This document shows, in pieces, positions 42,834 to 52,075 of a stretch of DNA of 64,000 bases. The DNA is from an uncultured Prochlorococcus sp. (GTDB lineage Bacteria; Cyanobacteriota; Cyanobacteriia; PCC-6307; Cyanobiaceae). The notes beneath the pieces were generated by a model. The model saw only the letters and a list, made by a program, of their open reading frames with translations, was not told the DNA's origin and made no database searches. Within the stretch, counting starts at the first letter, position 1, and the number at the start of each line of letters is the position of its first letter. The DNA is taken from NCBI GenBank assembly GCA_902572075.1, contig CACGER010000004.1:1-64000 (forward strand). Direction: 5' to 3'. The translations under genes were made by a program, and so were the position numbers.

Positions 42834-44459
42834 GTGATTAGATTTGAAGGTGTAAGCAAAATTTATTCTACAGATGTTGTATTAAAAAATATTAGTTGGG
42901 AGATTAAGAAAGGAGAAAAAGTTGGCTTAGTTGGTTCTAATGGTGCAGGTAAATCAACCCAATTTAAGATTTTAATTGGAGAGGAAGAGCAAACAAGTGG
43001 AACGATAATCAAGGAGGGAAATCCTAAAATTGCTCATTTAAAGCAAGAGTTTGATTGTAATTTGAATTTTTCAGTGAGACAGGAATTAGAAAGTTCTTTT
43101 AAAGATATACAAATTGTTGCCATTAAACTTTTAGAAATTGAGAATAAAATGAAATTGTTGGATATAAAAAAAAATTCCGATGAACTTGAAATATTTGTAG
43201 ATCAACTTGCAAAATATCAAGCAAAATTTGAAGCTTTAGGTGGTTATCAAATGCAATCTGATGTAGAAAAAATATTACCAAAATTAGGCTTTTCTATAGA
43301 AGATGCTGATAAATTAGTTGGTAATTTCTCGGGTGGTTGGCAGATGAAAGTTGCACTTGGAAAAATAATCTTACAAAAACCTGATTTACTTTTATTGGAT
43401 GAACCAACCAATCATTTAGATTTAGAAACTATTTTTTGGCTGGAAGAATATCTATCATCGCTTAAAATTGCAGTTATAATAATTAGCCATGACAGATATT
43501 TCTTAGATAAATTATGTAAAAAAATAATTTTTGTAGATAGAGGAACATCTGAAACATATAATGGGAACTATTCTTTTTTTGTCGAACAGAAATCTTTGAA
43601 TGAAGAATCACTAAATAAGGCATATCAATTACAACAAAAAGAAATTGAGTTACAGAAGAGGTATATAGATAGATTTAGAGCTAGTGCAACTAGAAGTTCA
43701 CAAGCAAAGAGTAGAGAAAAACAATTAAAAAAGATTTCTAAAATTGAGGCTCCCATAGCAAAATCAAAAAGTCCTGTTTTTAATTTTCCAGATTGCCCTC
43801 GCTCAGGAAAATTAGTTCTAAATATCAAAAATTTGTCTCATAGTTTTGAGGATAAAATTCTTTTTTTAGATATTAATTTAAAGATTTCTTCTGGGGAGAA
43901 AATAGCAATATTGGGACCTAATGGCTGCGGCAAATCTACATTGCTTAAAATTATTATGAAAAAAATATCTCCTGAAATTGGAGAAATTAATCTTGGTAAA
44001 CATAATATATTTACTAGTTATTATGAACAGAATCAGGCCGAAGCACTTTCACTTGACGAAAGAGTTATTGATTTAATATGTAATAAGTCTCCAGAATGGT
44101 CCCAAAAAAAAGTTAGAACATTTTTAGGGGGTTTTGGCTTTCAAAATGAAACTGTTTTTAAATATATTAAACAACTTAGCGGGGGAGAAAAGGCAAGATT
44201 AGCATTGGCGCTCATGATTATTAATCCTAGTAATTTCCTTCTTTTGGATGAACCAACTAATCATTTGGATCTGCAATCTAAGGAAAACTTAGAATTGGCA
44301 ATTAAAAATTATAAAGGTTCATTATTAATCATTTCTCATGATCGGTATTTTATTTCAAAGGTTGCAAATAGAATTATTGAAATTAAAGATTCAAAGTTAT
44401 TTTCATATGATGGTAATTACGAATATTTTTTAGAAAAAACTCAAAGCCAAAAAATTTGA
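42834..44459 (+). CDS. ABC-F family ATPase
   Basis: The 541-residue protein starts at GTG 42834 and has two ATPase domains and no membrane part. Domain 1 has Walker A GSNGAGKST, signature FSGGWQMKV and LLLDEPTNHLD. Domain 2 has GPNGCGKST, LSGGEKARL and LLLDEPTNHLD. The linker between them (about 245-320) is highly basic, QKRYIDRFRASATRSSQAKS. ABC-F proteins bind the ribosomal E site and help with stalled or early translation states. Subtype (EttA, Uup or YbiT-like) is not settled. Confidence 0.94.
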   Translation: MIRFEGVSKIYSTDVVLKNISWEIKKGEKVGLVGSNGAGKSTQFKILIGEEEQTSGTIIKEGNPKIAHLKQEFDCNLNFSVRQELESSFKDIQIVAIKLLEIENKMKLLDIKKNSDELEIFVDQLAKYQAKFEALGGYQMQSDVEKILPKLGFSIEDADKLVGNFSGGWQMKVALGKIILQKPDLLLLDEPTNHLDLETIFWLEEYLSSLKIAVIIISHDRYFLDKLCKKIIFVDRGTSETYNGNYSFFVEQKSLNEESLNKAYQLQQKEIELQKRYIDRFRASATRSSQAKSREKQLKKISKIEAPIAKSKSPVFNFPDCPRSGKLVLNIKNLSHSFEDKILFLDINLKISSGEKIAILGPNGCGKSTLLKIIMKKISPEIGEINLGKHNIFTSYYEQNQAEALSLDERVIDLICNKSPEWSQKKVRTFLGGFGFQNETVFKYIKQLSGGEKARLALALMIINPSNFLLLDEPTNHLDLQSKENLELAIKNYKGSLLIISHDRYFISKVANRIIEIKDSKLFSYDGNYEYFLEKTQSQKI

Positions 44460-44570
44460 TTACTTTTAATAAAATTTACAATTGGCTAAGTAAGATCACT
44501 CATTTATCTTTACATAGTTTACCGTCCTTGATTAATCTTAAAAATACAAAAATGGGTTTTAATAATTTAA

Positions 44571-44714
44571 ATGAAAAATTACGATTTCCAAGAAGAACAT
44601 TTTCAAACTTCTGATCCTGTTGAAAGTTACTTTGAATGTATTACTTCCTGCGATATAAGGGATGGTAGATGTATTTCTAGATGTGTGGAAATACTTAAAC
44701 GGAATGACAATTAA
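44571..44714 (+). CDS. 47-residue mini-protein with twin CX3C motif
   Basis: ORF from ATG 44571 to TAA 44714. The product has Cys23, Cys27, Cys34 and Cys38, i.e. CX3C-X6-CX3C, within FECITSCDIRDGRCISRCVE. The spacing would let a helical hairpin bring the cysteine pairs together, as disulfides or a metal site. The N-terminal part is acidic. No signal peptide. It lies 111 bases downstream of the ABC-F gene and ends 4 bases before the stop of the convergent HtrA gene. Confidence 0.75.
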   Translation: MKNYDFQEEHFQTSDPVESYFECITSCDIRDGRCISRCVEILKRNDN

Positions 44715-44718
44715 AATT

Positions 44719-45840
44719 TTAGTTATTTTGTAAATTAGTAATATCAGTTGGTATTACTTTTAATTTAATAAATTTATTTTTACGCTTCAATAATATATTT
44801 ACTTGTTTTTTGATACCATTTTTACTAATTTGATCTATAACGTCTGATGCGGTTTCAATATCTTTATTTCCTATTTTAATTAAAATATCATCTATCTTGA
44901 TCCCACTTTTTTCAGCTGGACTGTTCGGTACTACATATCCAACTTTTACGACATTGTTTTTTCTATCAGAAATATTTTGTTCTATTAGGCTAATTCCAAT
45001 CATAGGATGTATTACTTTCCCATTGTTTAAAAGTTGATAGGCAATTTCCTTAGCTTTGTTTATTGGTATTGCAAAACTCAAACCCGCTCCTGGCCCTGAT
45101 CTTATCAACGTATTAATACCAATTACTTCTCCATCGCTATTCAACAGCGGGCCTCCAGAATTGCCAGGATTAATAGCGGCGTCTGTTTGTATGAGTTCAA
45201 GTTTTTTATCATATATTCCTAATTGAGTTACGTTTCTATTTAGATTACTAATAATACCAAGCGTAACTGTGTTTTCTAGTCCGAATGGATTTCCAACTGC
45301 TATAGCCCAATCCCCAACTTTAATCTTTGCAGAATCGCCCAATTTTGCTTTTGGCCAAGGCCCTTTCCCTTCAATCTTTAGCACAGCTAAATCAGTAAAA
45401 GTGTCTTGACCTATAAGTTTAGCGTTTAATTTTTTGCCATTGGTTAAACCAACAATTACCTTATCTGATCCATTCACTACATGAGCATTGGTCATTACAA
45501 GTCCATCTGCAAATATAAATCCACTGCCTTGGTTTTGCTCTATCCTTGGTCGATTTTCGTTAGGCAAATCTAATCCAAAAAATCTCTCAAAATATGGGTC
45601 TAGAAATAGTTGAGAATTTCTTGGAAAATTTCTTTTTTTAACATATCTTTGAGTATCAATTGTTACCACAGCTTCACCGGTTCTTTCTACAGCTTTGGTT
45701 ATGAAAGATTTGTTTGAAAATAAACTAACTTCATTAATTTTTGGTCTGCTTAATGGTTCGGATATTACTTTTGCAGGATATGTAATGCCCACTGGAATTA
45801 ATGAGACGATTAGTAGTAGCTTTTGGATGTATCTTTTCAA
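44719..45840 (-). CDS. HtrA/Deg-type serine protease with PDZ domain
   Basis: The 373-residue protein starts at TTG 45840 with a signal peptide (about residues 1-27, hydrophobic core LLLIVSLIPVGIT). The catalytic triad is His120 (MTNAHVV), Asp150 (FTDLAVLK) and Ser228 (GNSGGP). One PDZ domain follows at about 270-360 (GYVVPNSPAEKSGIKIDDIL). It should act in the periplasm or thylakoid lumen in protein quality control. Cyanobacteria usually have three paralogues (HtrA, HhoA, HhoB); which this is cannot be told. Confidence 0.95.
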   Translation of the reverse strand: MKRYIQKLLLIVSLIPVGITYPAKVISEPLSRPKINEVSLFSNKSFITKAVERTGEAVVTIDTQRYVKKRNFPRNSQLFLDPYFERFFGLDLPNENRPRIEQNQGSGFIFADGLVMTNAHVVNGSDKVIVGLTNGKKLNAKLIGQDTFTDLAVLKIEGKGPWPKAKLGDSAKIKVGDWAIAVGNPFGLENTVTLGIISNLNRNVTQLGIYDKKLELIQTDAAINPGNSGGPLLNSDGEVIGINTLIRSGPGAGLSFAIPINKAKEIAYQLLNNGKVIHPMIGISLIEQNISDRKNNVVKVGYVVPNSPAEKSGIKIDDILIKIGNKDIETASDVIDQISKNGIKKQVNILLKRKNKFIKLKVIPTDITNLQNN

Positions 45841-46012
45841 TTTTGATTTCTTATGTTCTTCTAGAGATTTAATCCACCATACTAGTGTAATTTAAATATA
45901 ACTAGTAATTAAACTAATTGAATCAAGAGAATAATTTGGTGACTTAAAATAGCTAAATTTCTTTTTTTCGGGCTATGATGTAAAACATATAACTAACTAA
46001 TCTATAAGTTAA

Positions 46013-46276
46013 ATGACTATTCTATTTCCAATCATATATTCTGCGGCCTTAACTTATTTAGTATGGAAAGCTTTTAAAGTAATGTCTAATGGCTGGAATG
46101 TATCCGATAACAAAAATAAACGTTTAAGTACTCCCAGTTTTGAACAAAAAAAGTACACAATACATCCAGAACTATTAGATAAATCTGGGAACATAACAGA
46201 AGAGGAGTTATTAACAGTAAGATTTTCGAATGATAATGACTCTACATTAGAAGAAAAAGGTTCAAGAACTGATTAA
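46013..46276 (+). CDS. DUF2973-type small membrane protein
   Basis: The 87-residue protein (ATG 46013) has an N-terminal transmembrane helix (ILFPIIYSAALTYLVWKAFK). A polar region and the family-like segment KYTIHPELLDKSGNITEEEL then follow, with LTVRF after it. The layout matches DUF2973, known from cyanobacteria only, of unknown function. The next gene follows 24 bases later, so the two are probably one transcript. Confidence 0.78.
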   Translation: MTILFPIIYSAALTYLVWKAFKVMSNGWNVSDNKNKRLSTPSFEQKKYTIHPELLDKSGNITEEELLTVRFSNDNDSTLEEKGSRTD

Positions 46277-46300
46277 TCAAAATATATCTAAGGAAAAAAA

Positions 46301-46684
46301 TTGGAATTAAGAACAAAAATTGTTTCAGCGGTAATAAAATCCCTCAAATTGCCACCTAGATTTCGTTTGAAAATTGTTAAAGAAGATCCAGTGAGACTTG
46401 AACTAAGCCTTACCCCTTCTTACGGTAAAAATCCAGTTATTGTTGGTATAGTTGAATCTTTAGATTTAGTCGCGCGAAGAGATAGAGAAGGTAGACTCCC
46501 AAGAGATCTTCAAGGGACTTGGGACTGGACTGTAAGACATGGAAAAGTTAGTACTGGAGGTTGGAACCCCATGTTAAAAGAAGCATTGCAAACAATGTTT
46601 GATACTGGATTACCAGCCATTGTATATGAAGAATTAACTGGAGATGAGTATCGACCTGTTGATGGTGTGAGACATGTTAAATAA
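46301..46684 (+). CDS. Conserved cyanobacterial hypothetical protein, 127 residues
   Basis: The start is TTG 46301, supported by AAGGA about 9 bases upstream. The protein is soluble, with SPxYGKNP and VARRDREGRLPRDLQGTWDW near the middle and TGDEYRPVDGVRHVK at the end. The high share of charged and aromatic residues in fixed-looking motifs points to a conserved enzyme-like or complex subunit, but I do not recognise a family. It is encoded with the DUF2973 gene. Confidence 0.75.
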   Translation: MELRTKIVSAVIKSLKLPPRFRLKIVKEDPVRLELSLTPSYGKNPVIVGIVESLDLVARRDREGRLPRDLQGTWDWTVRHGKVSTGGWNPMLKEALQTMFDTGLPAIVYEELTGDEYRPVDGVRHVK

Positions 46685-46752
46685 ATAATTTATTATTTTC
46701 ATAAAACCTTCCTTATAACGTTAAAATAATTCAATATATGTTTTAGTTAATT

Positions 46753-46899
46753 ATGAATAAAGACAATCAACCAAGATTTGGCTTTGTAAACTTTGCAGAA
46801 ACTTGGAATGGACGTATGGCAATGATGGGTATTTTGATTGGACTTGGTACTGAATTAATTACTGGACAAAGTATTCTTCGACAAATTGGAATAGGTTAG
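46753..46899 (+). CDS. hli: High-light-inducible protein, short form
   Basis: The 48-residue product (ATG 46753) has the single CAB helix with ETWNGRMAMMGILIGLGTEL, which has the ExxNGRxAMxG signature with Glu and Asn as chlorophyll ligands. No N-terminal extension. It is the typical compact Hli of Prochlorococcus, a thylakoid photoprotection protein. It converges on the zinc-ribbon gene with 4 bases between the stops. Confidence 0.95.
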   Translation: MNKDNQPRFGFVNFAETWNGRMAMMGILIGLGTELITGQSILRQIGIG

Positions 46900-46903
46900 A
46901 ATT

Positions 46904-47245
46904 TTACTTAATTTCTTCTGCTTTCACATCAATAGTACTTTCACTAGGCTTTTTATTTAATTGATTTTTTTTATTTATATTCTCTAAATCTGCACCGCAA
47001 TTCATGCAGGTTTCACTCAAACCTAATGATATTGTCCCACAATTACTGCATGTATTAATCTTAGATTTGTAAGAGTTAAAACCCATAAACACTAAAACTA
47101 ATAATAGAAGAGGAATTAAAAATAAAAGAACTAGAATATTTCCAACAAAGCTAATGAAAAAGTTAAATCCAAAAATTGGAATAACGATCAATATGATTAA
47201 TGAGTAGGCAAGAAGATTTTTATTAGCTTTAAGAAAATAATTCAC
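46904..47245 (-). CDS. Membrane protein with C-terminal zinc ribbon
   Basis: The 113-residue protein starts at GTG 47245. It has two hydrophobic spans (about residues 12-35 and 36-55). A rubredoxin-like zinc ribbon follows, CSNCGTISLGLSETCMNCGA, with two CxxC knuckles. The tail is polar. The arrangement suggests a small membrane-bound zinc-binding protein. No functional family recognised. Confidence 0.75.
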   Translation of the reverse strand: MNYFLKANKNLLAYSLIILIVIPIFGFNFFISFVGNILVLLFLIPLLLLVLVFMGFNSYKSKINTCSNCGTISLGLSETCMNCGADLENINKKNQLNKKPSESTIDVKAEEIK

Positions 47246-47256
47246 TTTAGTTATCC

Positions 47257-48171
47257 TTATCTATAATTTCTTTTTTTATTTACTAAAGTCATACTAGCAA
47301 TTACTACGCTCCAACACTGTCCAAAATATAAAATCACTCCTAATAGCCATACCCACAAAGTAAGTACTAGAAAACCTCCAATAAAACCATATGCTTGAAA
47401 TCTTACTCCAAGTGAGAGAATACTTTTACTTACTGCTAGATTCAAAGTGGTTAGGCCAATTCCAATAAGAAATGATCCAGGTAACAGTGGTTTCAATGGA
47501 ACTTTTCTACTGGGTAAAAGTGCTTGCAATAAAAGAGCCGTTAAAGAAAAGCCAATTAGTGGTATTGCAAACTGACCAACTTGTAATAATGGCAACTTCA
47601 ATAATAAATCAGAAATAAGATTATTAGATTTTGAAAGATTTTCTAAAACGTTACTTGGGATCATCCTAAGATTTGCACTAATTTGATCTAGTACCATTAA
47701 AAAACCAATAAAGAATACTATTAAAAAGGCTTCAACTCTATTTCGGAGAAACTTCGAGGCTTGCACTCTCCAAGCAGCATTAACTTTTTTAGAAGGAATT
47801 TCGTCCTCCCAAAGTCTATCCGAACCTCTTTGAAGAGATAGATATGCATTTCCTGCTGTAAAAAGCAAAAACATAGCCCCAAGAATTCCTGCTCCAAAAC
47901 CTTGATCTATCAAATTAAATAATGTAGTCTCTACTAACTCAACTACTGAAGGAGGTAAAAGCTGAGCAGCAATGGCAATTATTTGTTGATCTAATCCTTC
48001 TTGTTTTCCTAGGAACCATGAAGCTATTGATAGAGAAATTAGAAGGATTGGAAAAAATGATTGAAGTGTGTAGTATGCGAACGCAGCGCTTAAATCAACA
48101 CAATCAGATTTGCTCCAACGTTCACAAGCTCCCCATAAACTCTTAAGTATCCATTTTGAACTTCTTTGCAT
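47257..48171 (-). CDS. YihY/BrkB-family integral membrane protein
   Basis: I use ATG 48171 (304 residues); a TTG at 48186 in frame is an alternative. The family core is present: AFAYYTLQSFFPILLISLSI, then LFTAGNAYLSLQRGSDRLW and YGFIGGFLVLTLWVWLLGVI, six predicted transmembrane helices. Once called ribonuclease BN by mistake, this family has no confirmed transport substrate. Neighbour on the same strand: zinc-ribbon gene 11 bases downstream. Confidence 0.92.
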   Translation of the reverse strand: MQRSSKWILKSLWGACERWSKSDCVDLSAAFAYYTLQSFFPILLISLSIASWFLGKQEGLDQQIIAIAAQLLPPSVVELVETTLFNLIDQGFGAGILGAMFLLFTAGNAYLSLQRGSDRLWEDEIPSKKVNAAWRVQASKFLRNRVEAFLIVFFIGFLMVLDQISANLRMIPSNVLENLSKSNNLISDLLLKLPLLQVGQFAIPLIGFSLTALLLQALLPSRKVPLKPLLPGSFLIGIGLTTLNLAVSKSILSLGVRFQAYGFIGGFLVLTLWVWLLGVILYFGQCWSVVIASMTLVNKKRNYR

Positions 48172-48261
48172 ATTATTTTTATTCAAATATTTATTTATTT
48201 ACTTAATTTTTATTGTATCTGATTAAGAAATTTTTCAAGCAATTTTTTATTTATGATGCAA

Positions 48262-49062
48262 CTATTTTGCTAATAATAAATTGCCCCAAGGCTTTAAAAT
48301 TTCAAATTTTTCAATAGATCTACAAGCAATTAATGGAAAATTAACATCGCTCAAGTCTTCTCCTGAAACTAAATTTAAAGGATCTGTTTCTAACCACTCT
48401 ATAGAACAATTGAGTTCTTCTAATAGCAGCCAGGCGGCTGCAATATCCCATATCTTAGGGGTTGATTCTATTGCTCCGAAAGTTTGTCCCATCGCTACAC
48501 TAGTAAGATTTAAACTCGATACACCTAAGAGTCTGATTTTGCCAGGAAATACTGAGTTTGGGTTTTTTTGTAAAATTTTTATTGATCTACTACATAAAGA
48601 AATGCATTCACTTTTACGATTATTTTGGCTGGGATCAATTTTCTTGTGATTTAACCAAACCCCTTTACCTTTAATGGATACAAACTTTTTTTTCAATGTA
48701 GGAATTATTAAAAAAGAAGATTGTGGTTCACCATCAACGAACCTTGCTACAGATATAGACCAGTAAGGAATACCGGCAGCAAAATTTGTTGTCCCATCGA
48801 GTGGATCCACCACCCAGTAAGCTTTTGAATTTGGAATTAACTTTTGGCCTTCTTCACTAAGGACGCCTTCACCTGGAGCTATTGAAGCTAAGCCATCTAC
48901 GATTGTTTTGTCACTCCACAAATCACAACTTGTTAATAATGATCCATCTGCTTTATTGCTGGCGCTAATATTTCCAAAATCCTTTGTTTGACGTTGACTA
49001 ACCAATTCAAATAAAGAATCTAATTCACTTAGTTGTTTATTAGTTAAATTTGGTGGATTCAT
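48262..49062 (-). CDS. Inositol-monophosphatase-family phosphatase
   Basis: I use ATG 49062 (266 residues), two bases after the stop of the TolC-like gene; the TTG at 49077 would create an overlap. The metal-binding motifs are WVVDPLDGTTNFAAG (near 86-100) and WDIAAAWLLLEE (near 208-219), with GEGVLSEEG holding the first Glu pair. Members hydrolyse inositol-1-phosphate, histidinol phosphate or PAP. Substrate not readable. Confidence 0.92.
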   Translation of the reverse strand: MNPPNLTNKQLSELDSLFELVSQRQTKDFGNISASNKADGSLLTSCDLWSDKTIVDGLASIAPGEGVLSEEGQKLIPNSKAYWVVDPLDGTTNFAAGIPYWSISVARFVDGEPQSSFLIIPTLKKKFVSIKGKGVWLNHKKIDPSQNNRKSECISLCSRSIKILQKNPNSVFPGKIRLLGVSSLNLTSVAMGQTFGAIESTPKIWDIAAAWLLLEELNCSIEWLETDPLNLVSGEDLSDVNFPLIACRSIEKFEILKPWGNLLLAK

Positions 49063-49064
49063 CT

Positions 49065-50492
49065 TTATATATTGCAAATAGACTCTGTATCCTTAATTTT
49101 AGTATTACTACTACCAAAACAATTTTTACTTTTAACAAGAAAAGTTAATCTTTCTAATTCATCTATATTCAGATTGTAATTATATATTGCATTAATATTT
49201 TTTGATTTCGCATTACTTAATTCACTTTGCCTAACAAGAACATCTTTTAGAGTTGATATTCCGACATCATATCTAAGTCTTGAAAGCCTTACAGACTCTT
49301 TGCTAGATTCAATTTCTTTAAGAGAAGAGATTATTTTTTCTTCATTTAATTTAAGATTTAAATAGGCTTTACTAATACTTGTAGTTAAAACACTTTTTAG
49401 ATTTTCATATGCATATTTTTCGGATTCTGCATCTGCTATTTTTGATTTGTACGAGTTCTTATTTTGTCCGCCATCAAAAATACTCCATGCAAAATTTAGA
49501 CTTATGGTATTTGTATAGTTAGATCCAGATTTTTCAGAGTCAATATTAGTTGCCAGAGAGTCACCCTTTGAAAATGTACTAGATAATGAATTACTAATAT
49601 AGATATTTGGCTTATTTTGAGCTAAAAAGGCCTCTGCTTGGCTCTTTTTGATTGATTTTTGAAGAATAAGGTTTTTTAAAGAAAGATTTTTATCCAAACC
49701 CTCATTAATATTTTTGTTCAATTTATGATTCCAAAACCCTATAAGATTTTGCTCTTTATTACTTTCGATATCTCCCTTAATATTAAGAATCTCTTTAAGA
49801 GAAATTTTATTAATTTCATGTTCTATTTTCTTTTCATTTAGTAATTGTTGGTCTCGAGATAATTGAGCTTCTGCTTCAAGAACTTCAAATTTTGTACCAA
49901 TTCCAGCACCTAGCTTCGCTTTGGCATTTTCTAAACTTGTAATTGATAAATCAAGTGTGAATTTTTTATTTTGAATATCTTGATATGACTTTTTGTATTT
50001 GTGATATCTGATTCTTGCTTCTTGAATTAAATCTTTTTTCTTAATCTCAAAATTATTTTCTGCAATTTTGTAATTTGTTTTGGCAATTTTAATTTCAGAT
50101 CCTCTTAGAGGGGCAATTACATCCCATTTAATATTTAGGGAGGGATTAGCCGTAATTTGTGATGTTTTTAAAGTAGGTGAATTGCTATTGTACTGTTTAC
50201 CTGCGACATATTTTGGTAACCCATTGGCTTGAAAATCTAAGGATGGGTATCTTTTGGCAATTTGACTGGAAAGATTAAAGCTTGCAGAGGCTACTAGGTT
50301 TTGTAATGATTTTAATTCTTGATTACTTAACACAAGTTTTTCTATTTCTTGATAATCAACAAAAGTAATATTTGATTTTTCTTCTAAAATATTATCAATA
50401 TAATTTTTTGTTTCGTTTGATAAAACATTAAAGGTATTCATACTTAAAGTAAGCGGCAATAACAAGAAAGGATTTATTACTCTTCTAATCAT
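49065..50492 (-). CDS. TolC-like outer membrane efflux protein
   Basis: I use ATG 50492 (475 residues), which gives a signal peptide (INPFLLLPLTLSMN core); a TTG at 50525 overlaps the upstream gene. Two OEP repeats with long coiled coils follow (about 150-230 and 355-430). They include LEAEAQLSRDQQLLNEKKI and VSILKDVLVRQ-like segments. TolC-type channels span the outer membrane for secretion or drug efflux. The gene sits between the radical-SAM and IMPase genes. Confidence 0.9.
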   Translation of the reverse strand: MIRRVINPFLLLPLTLSMNTFNVLSNETKNYIDNILEEKSNITFVDYQEIEKLVLSNQELKSLQNLVASASFNLSSQIAKRYPSLDFQANGLPKYVAGKQYNSNSPTLKTSQITANPSLNIKWDVIAPLRGSEIKIAKTNYKIAENNFEIKKKDLIQEARIRYHKYKKSYQDIQNKKFTLDLSITSLENAKAKLGAGIGTKFEVLEAEAQLSRDQQLLNEKKIEHEINKISLKEILNIKGDIESNKEQNLIGFWNHKLNKNINEGLDKNLSLKNLILQKSIKKSQAEAFLAQNKPNIYISNSLSSTFSKGDSLATNIDSEKSGSNYTNTISLNFAWSIFDGGQNKNSYKSKIADAESEKYAYENLKSVLTTSISKAYLNLKLNEEKIISSLKEIESSKESVRLSRLRYDVGISTLKDVLVRQSELSNAKSKNINAIYNYNLNIDELERLTFLVKSKNCFGSSNTKIKDTESICNI

Positions 50493-50517
50493 GTTTTGTA
50501 GTTTCGAAAATATTCGA

Positions 50518-51897
50518 TTAACCAATCAAAGTATTAATAATATCATTTGAATCATCAAGAACGTGAATCTTAGTACTTATTTGATTCTCAACTTCTTGAA
50601 TATTTTTGTCATCTAAAAATAAATCAGTATTAATTTTTAACATAATAGATGGTATGTAAACAGCTTCTCCTAAATCCTTATTTTTCAGCCCGTAAATTAG
50701 GTCTTCTCCAGTAAGAAGACCTGTAACAACTTGATCTTGACCCCAATAAATACTTGGCAAACCATATAAATTAATTGTTAATCCATGAATTGAGTTTAAT
50801 TTCCTAACTGTAGGAATTAGGGCTTCATAAACTAATTTACCAACAATCCAACTAACTTTTTTGGGCTTTTTTACTTTTTGGGGTAGGTTTTGAGTTTTCT
50901 CTTTTAATGCTTCTAAAAAGTTTCTAATAGTCCCAACTCCATTAGATTCTTGTGGCATATTTTCATAGGTTTTATAACTAGGTAAATTTCTACCAGCAAT
51001 TAAATACCATTCGTCTGCTAGCCAACAAAAACGAGTCCCAAGAGTAATTTCTAGAGAGGTTTGAATTTTCTCTACTTGTTTAATAGTTTTTTTTGCGTAT
51101 TCTGGGCTTATTGATTTCAATCCATCATTTTCAGGTCTAAATTTTGTAAGTCCTACAGGAACTATTGCAACTGAAAGTACTGTTTGAGAGGTTTTTTTGT
51201 AGAATTCAGCAAGTTCCAAAATTGATTTCTCAAGAATATCCCCATCATTTATATCTGGACAAACAACAATTTGAGCATGTATTTGAATAGAGTTTTTTTC
51301 AAACCACGAAATTTGATCAAGTATCACTCCTGCTTTTTTATTCTTTAATAATTTTTCTCTTGTCGCGGGATCCGTAGCATGAACTGAAATAAAGAGTGGA
51401 GATAGTTTTTGCATAGCAATTCTTTCCCAGTCTTCTTTTTTTAAATTCGTAAGAGTTAAATAAGAGCCATATAGGAAACTTAATCTATAATCATCATCTT
51501 TTATATAAAGGCTTTTTCTTTTACCACTTGGCTGTTGATCAATAAAACAAAATGGACATCTATTATTGCATTGCTTGATTGAATCAAATAATGCATCTTT
51601 AAAATTTATACCTAGATTAACGTCTTGATCTTTTTCAATATTTATGTTGTGAATCTCATGATTTTTATCTAAAACTGATATTTCTAAGATTTCTTCACTA
51701 ATCAAAATCTGATAATCAATTAAATCTCTTGGTTTTTTCCCATTAATACTAATAATTGAATCACCTGATTCGAATCCTATTTCTTCAGCAATAGAATTAG
51801 CTTCAATACTTTCAATTTCTGCAGGGTTTATTTTATAAGTAATATTGGGAACCAAAAGATCGATGGGATCTTCTGCGTAATTAGTTTCTTGCCACAC
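50518..51897 (-). CDS. Cyanobacterial DUF512/PDZ radical-SAM-like Fe-S oxidoreductase
   Basis: The 459-residue protein starts at GTG 51897. About residues 25-90 form a PDZ-like domain (IGFESGDSIISINGKKP). The cluster motif CNNRCPFC gives Cys110, Cys114 and Cys117, the CxxxCxxC of radical SAM enzymes. DUF512 follows with VVPVGLTKFR and GTRFCWLADEWY. This matches the cyanobacteria/plastid-limited TIGR03279 type. Substrate unknown; it heads the run with the TolC-like and IMPase genes. Confidence 0.9.
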   Translation of the reverse strand: MWQETNYAEDPIDLLVPNITYKINPAEIESIEANSIAEEIGFESGDSIISINGKKPRDLIDYQILISEEILEISVLDKNHEIHNINIEKDQDVNLGINFKDALFDSIKQCNNRCPFCFIDQQPSGKRKSLYIKDDDYRLSFLYGSYLTLTNLKKEDWERIAMQKLSPLFISVHATDPATREKLLKNKKAGVILDQISWFEKNSIQIHAQIVVCPDINDGDILEKSILELAEFYKKTSQTVLSVAIVPVGLTKFRPENDGLKSISPEYAKKTIKQVEKIQTSLEITLGTRFCWLADEWYLIAGRNLPSYKTYENMPQESNGVGTIRNFLEALKEKTQNLPQKVKKPKKVSWIVGKLVYEALIPTVRKLNSIHGLTINLYGLPSIYWGQDQVVTGLLTGEDLIYGLKNKDLGEAVYIPSIMLKINTDLFLDDKNIQEVENQISTKIHVLDDSNDIINTLIG

Positions 51898-52075
51898 AAT
51901 TCAAGGCCAAATACTATTATTTAAATTTATTCTAAACTTATATTTGACTCGAAGTGTATTAAATACTTTTAAAAAACTAAATACAGGTGTGAAATTATGG
52001 CCCTTTTATTTATTAAAATATGGCATTCGCAGTTTTCTAAAACACGATTTAGATTAACAAAAATAACCGTTTTCA

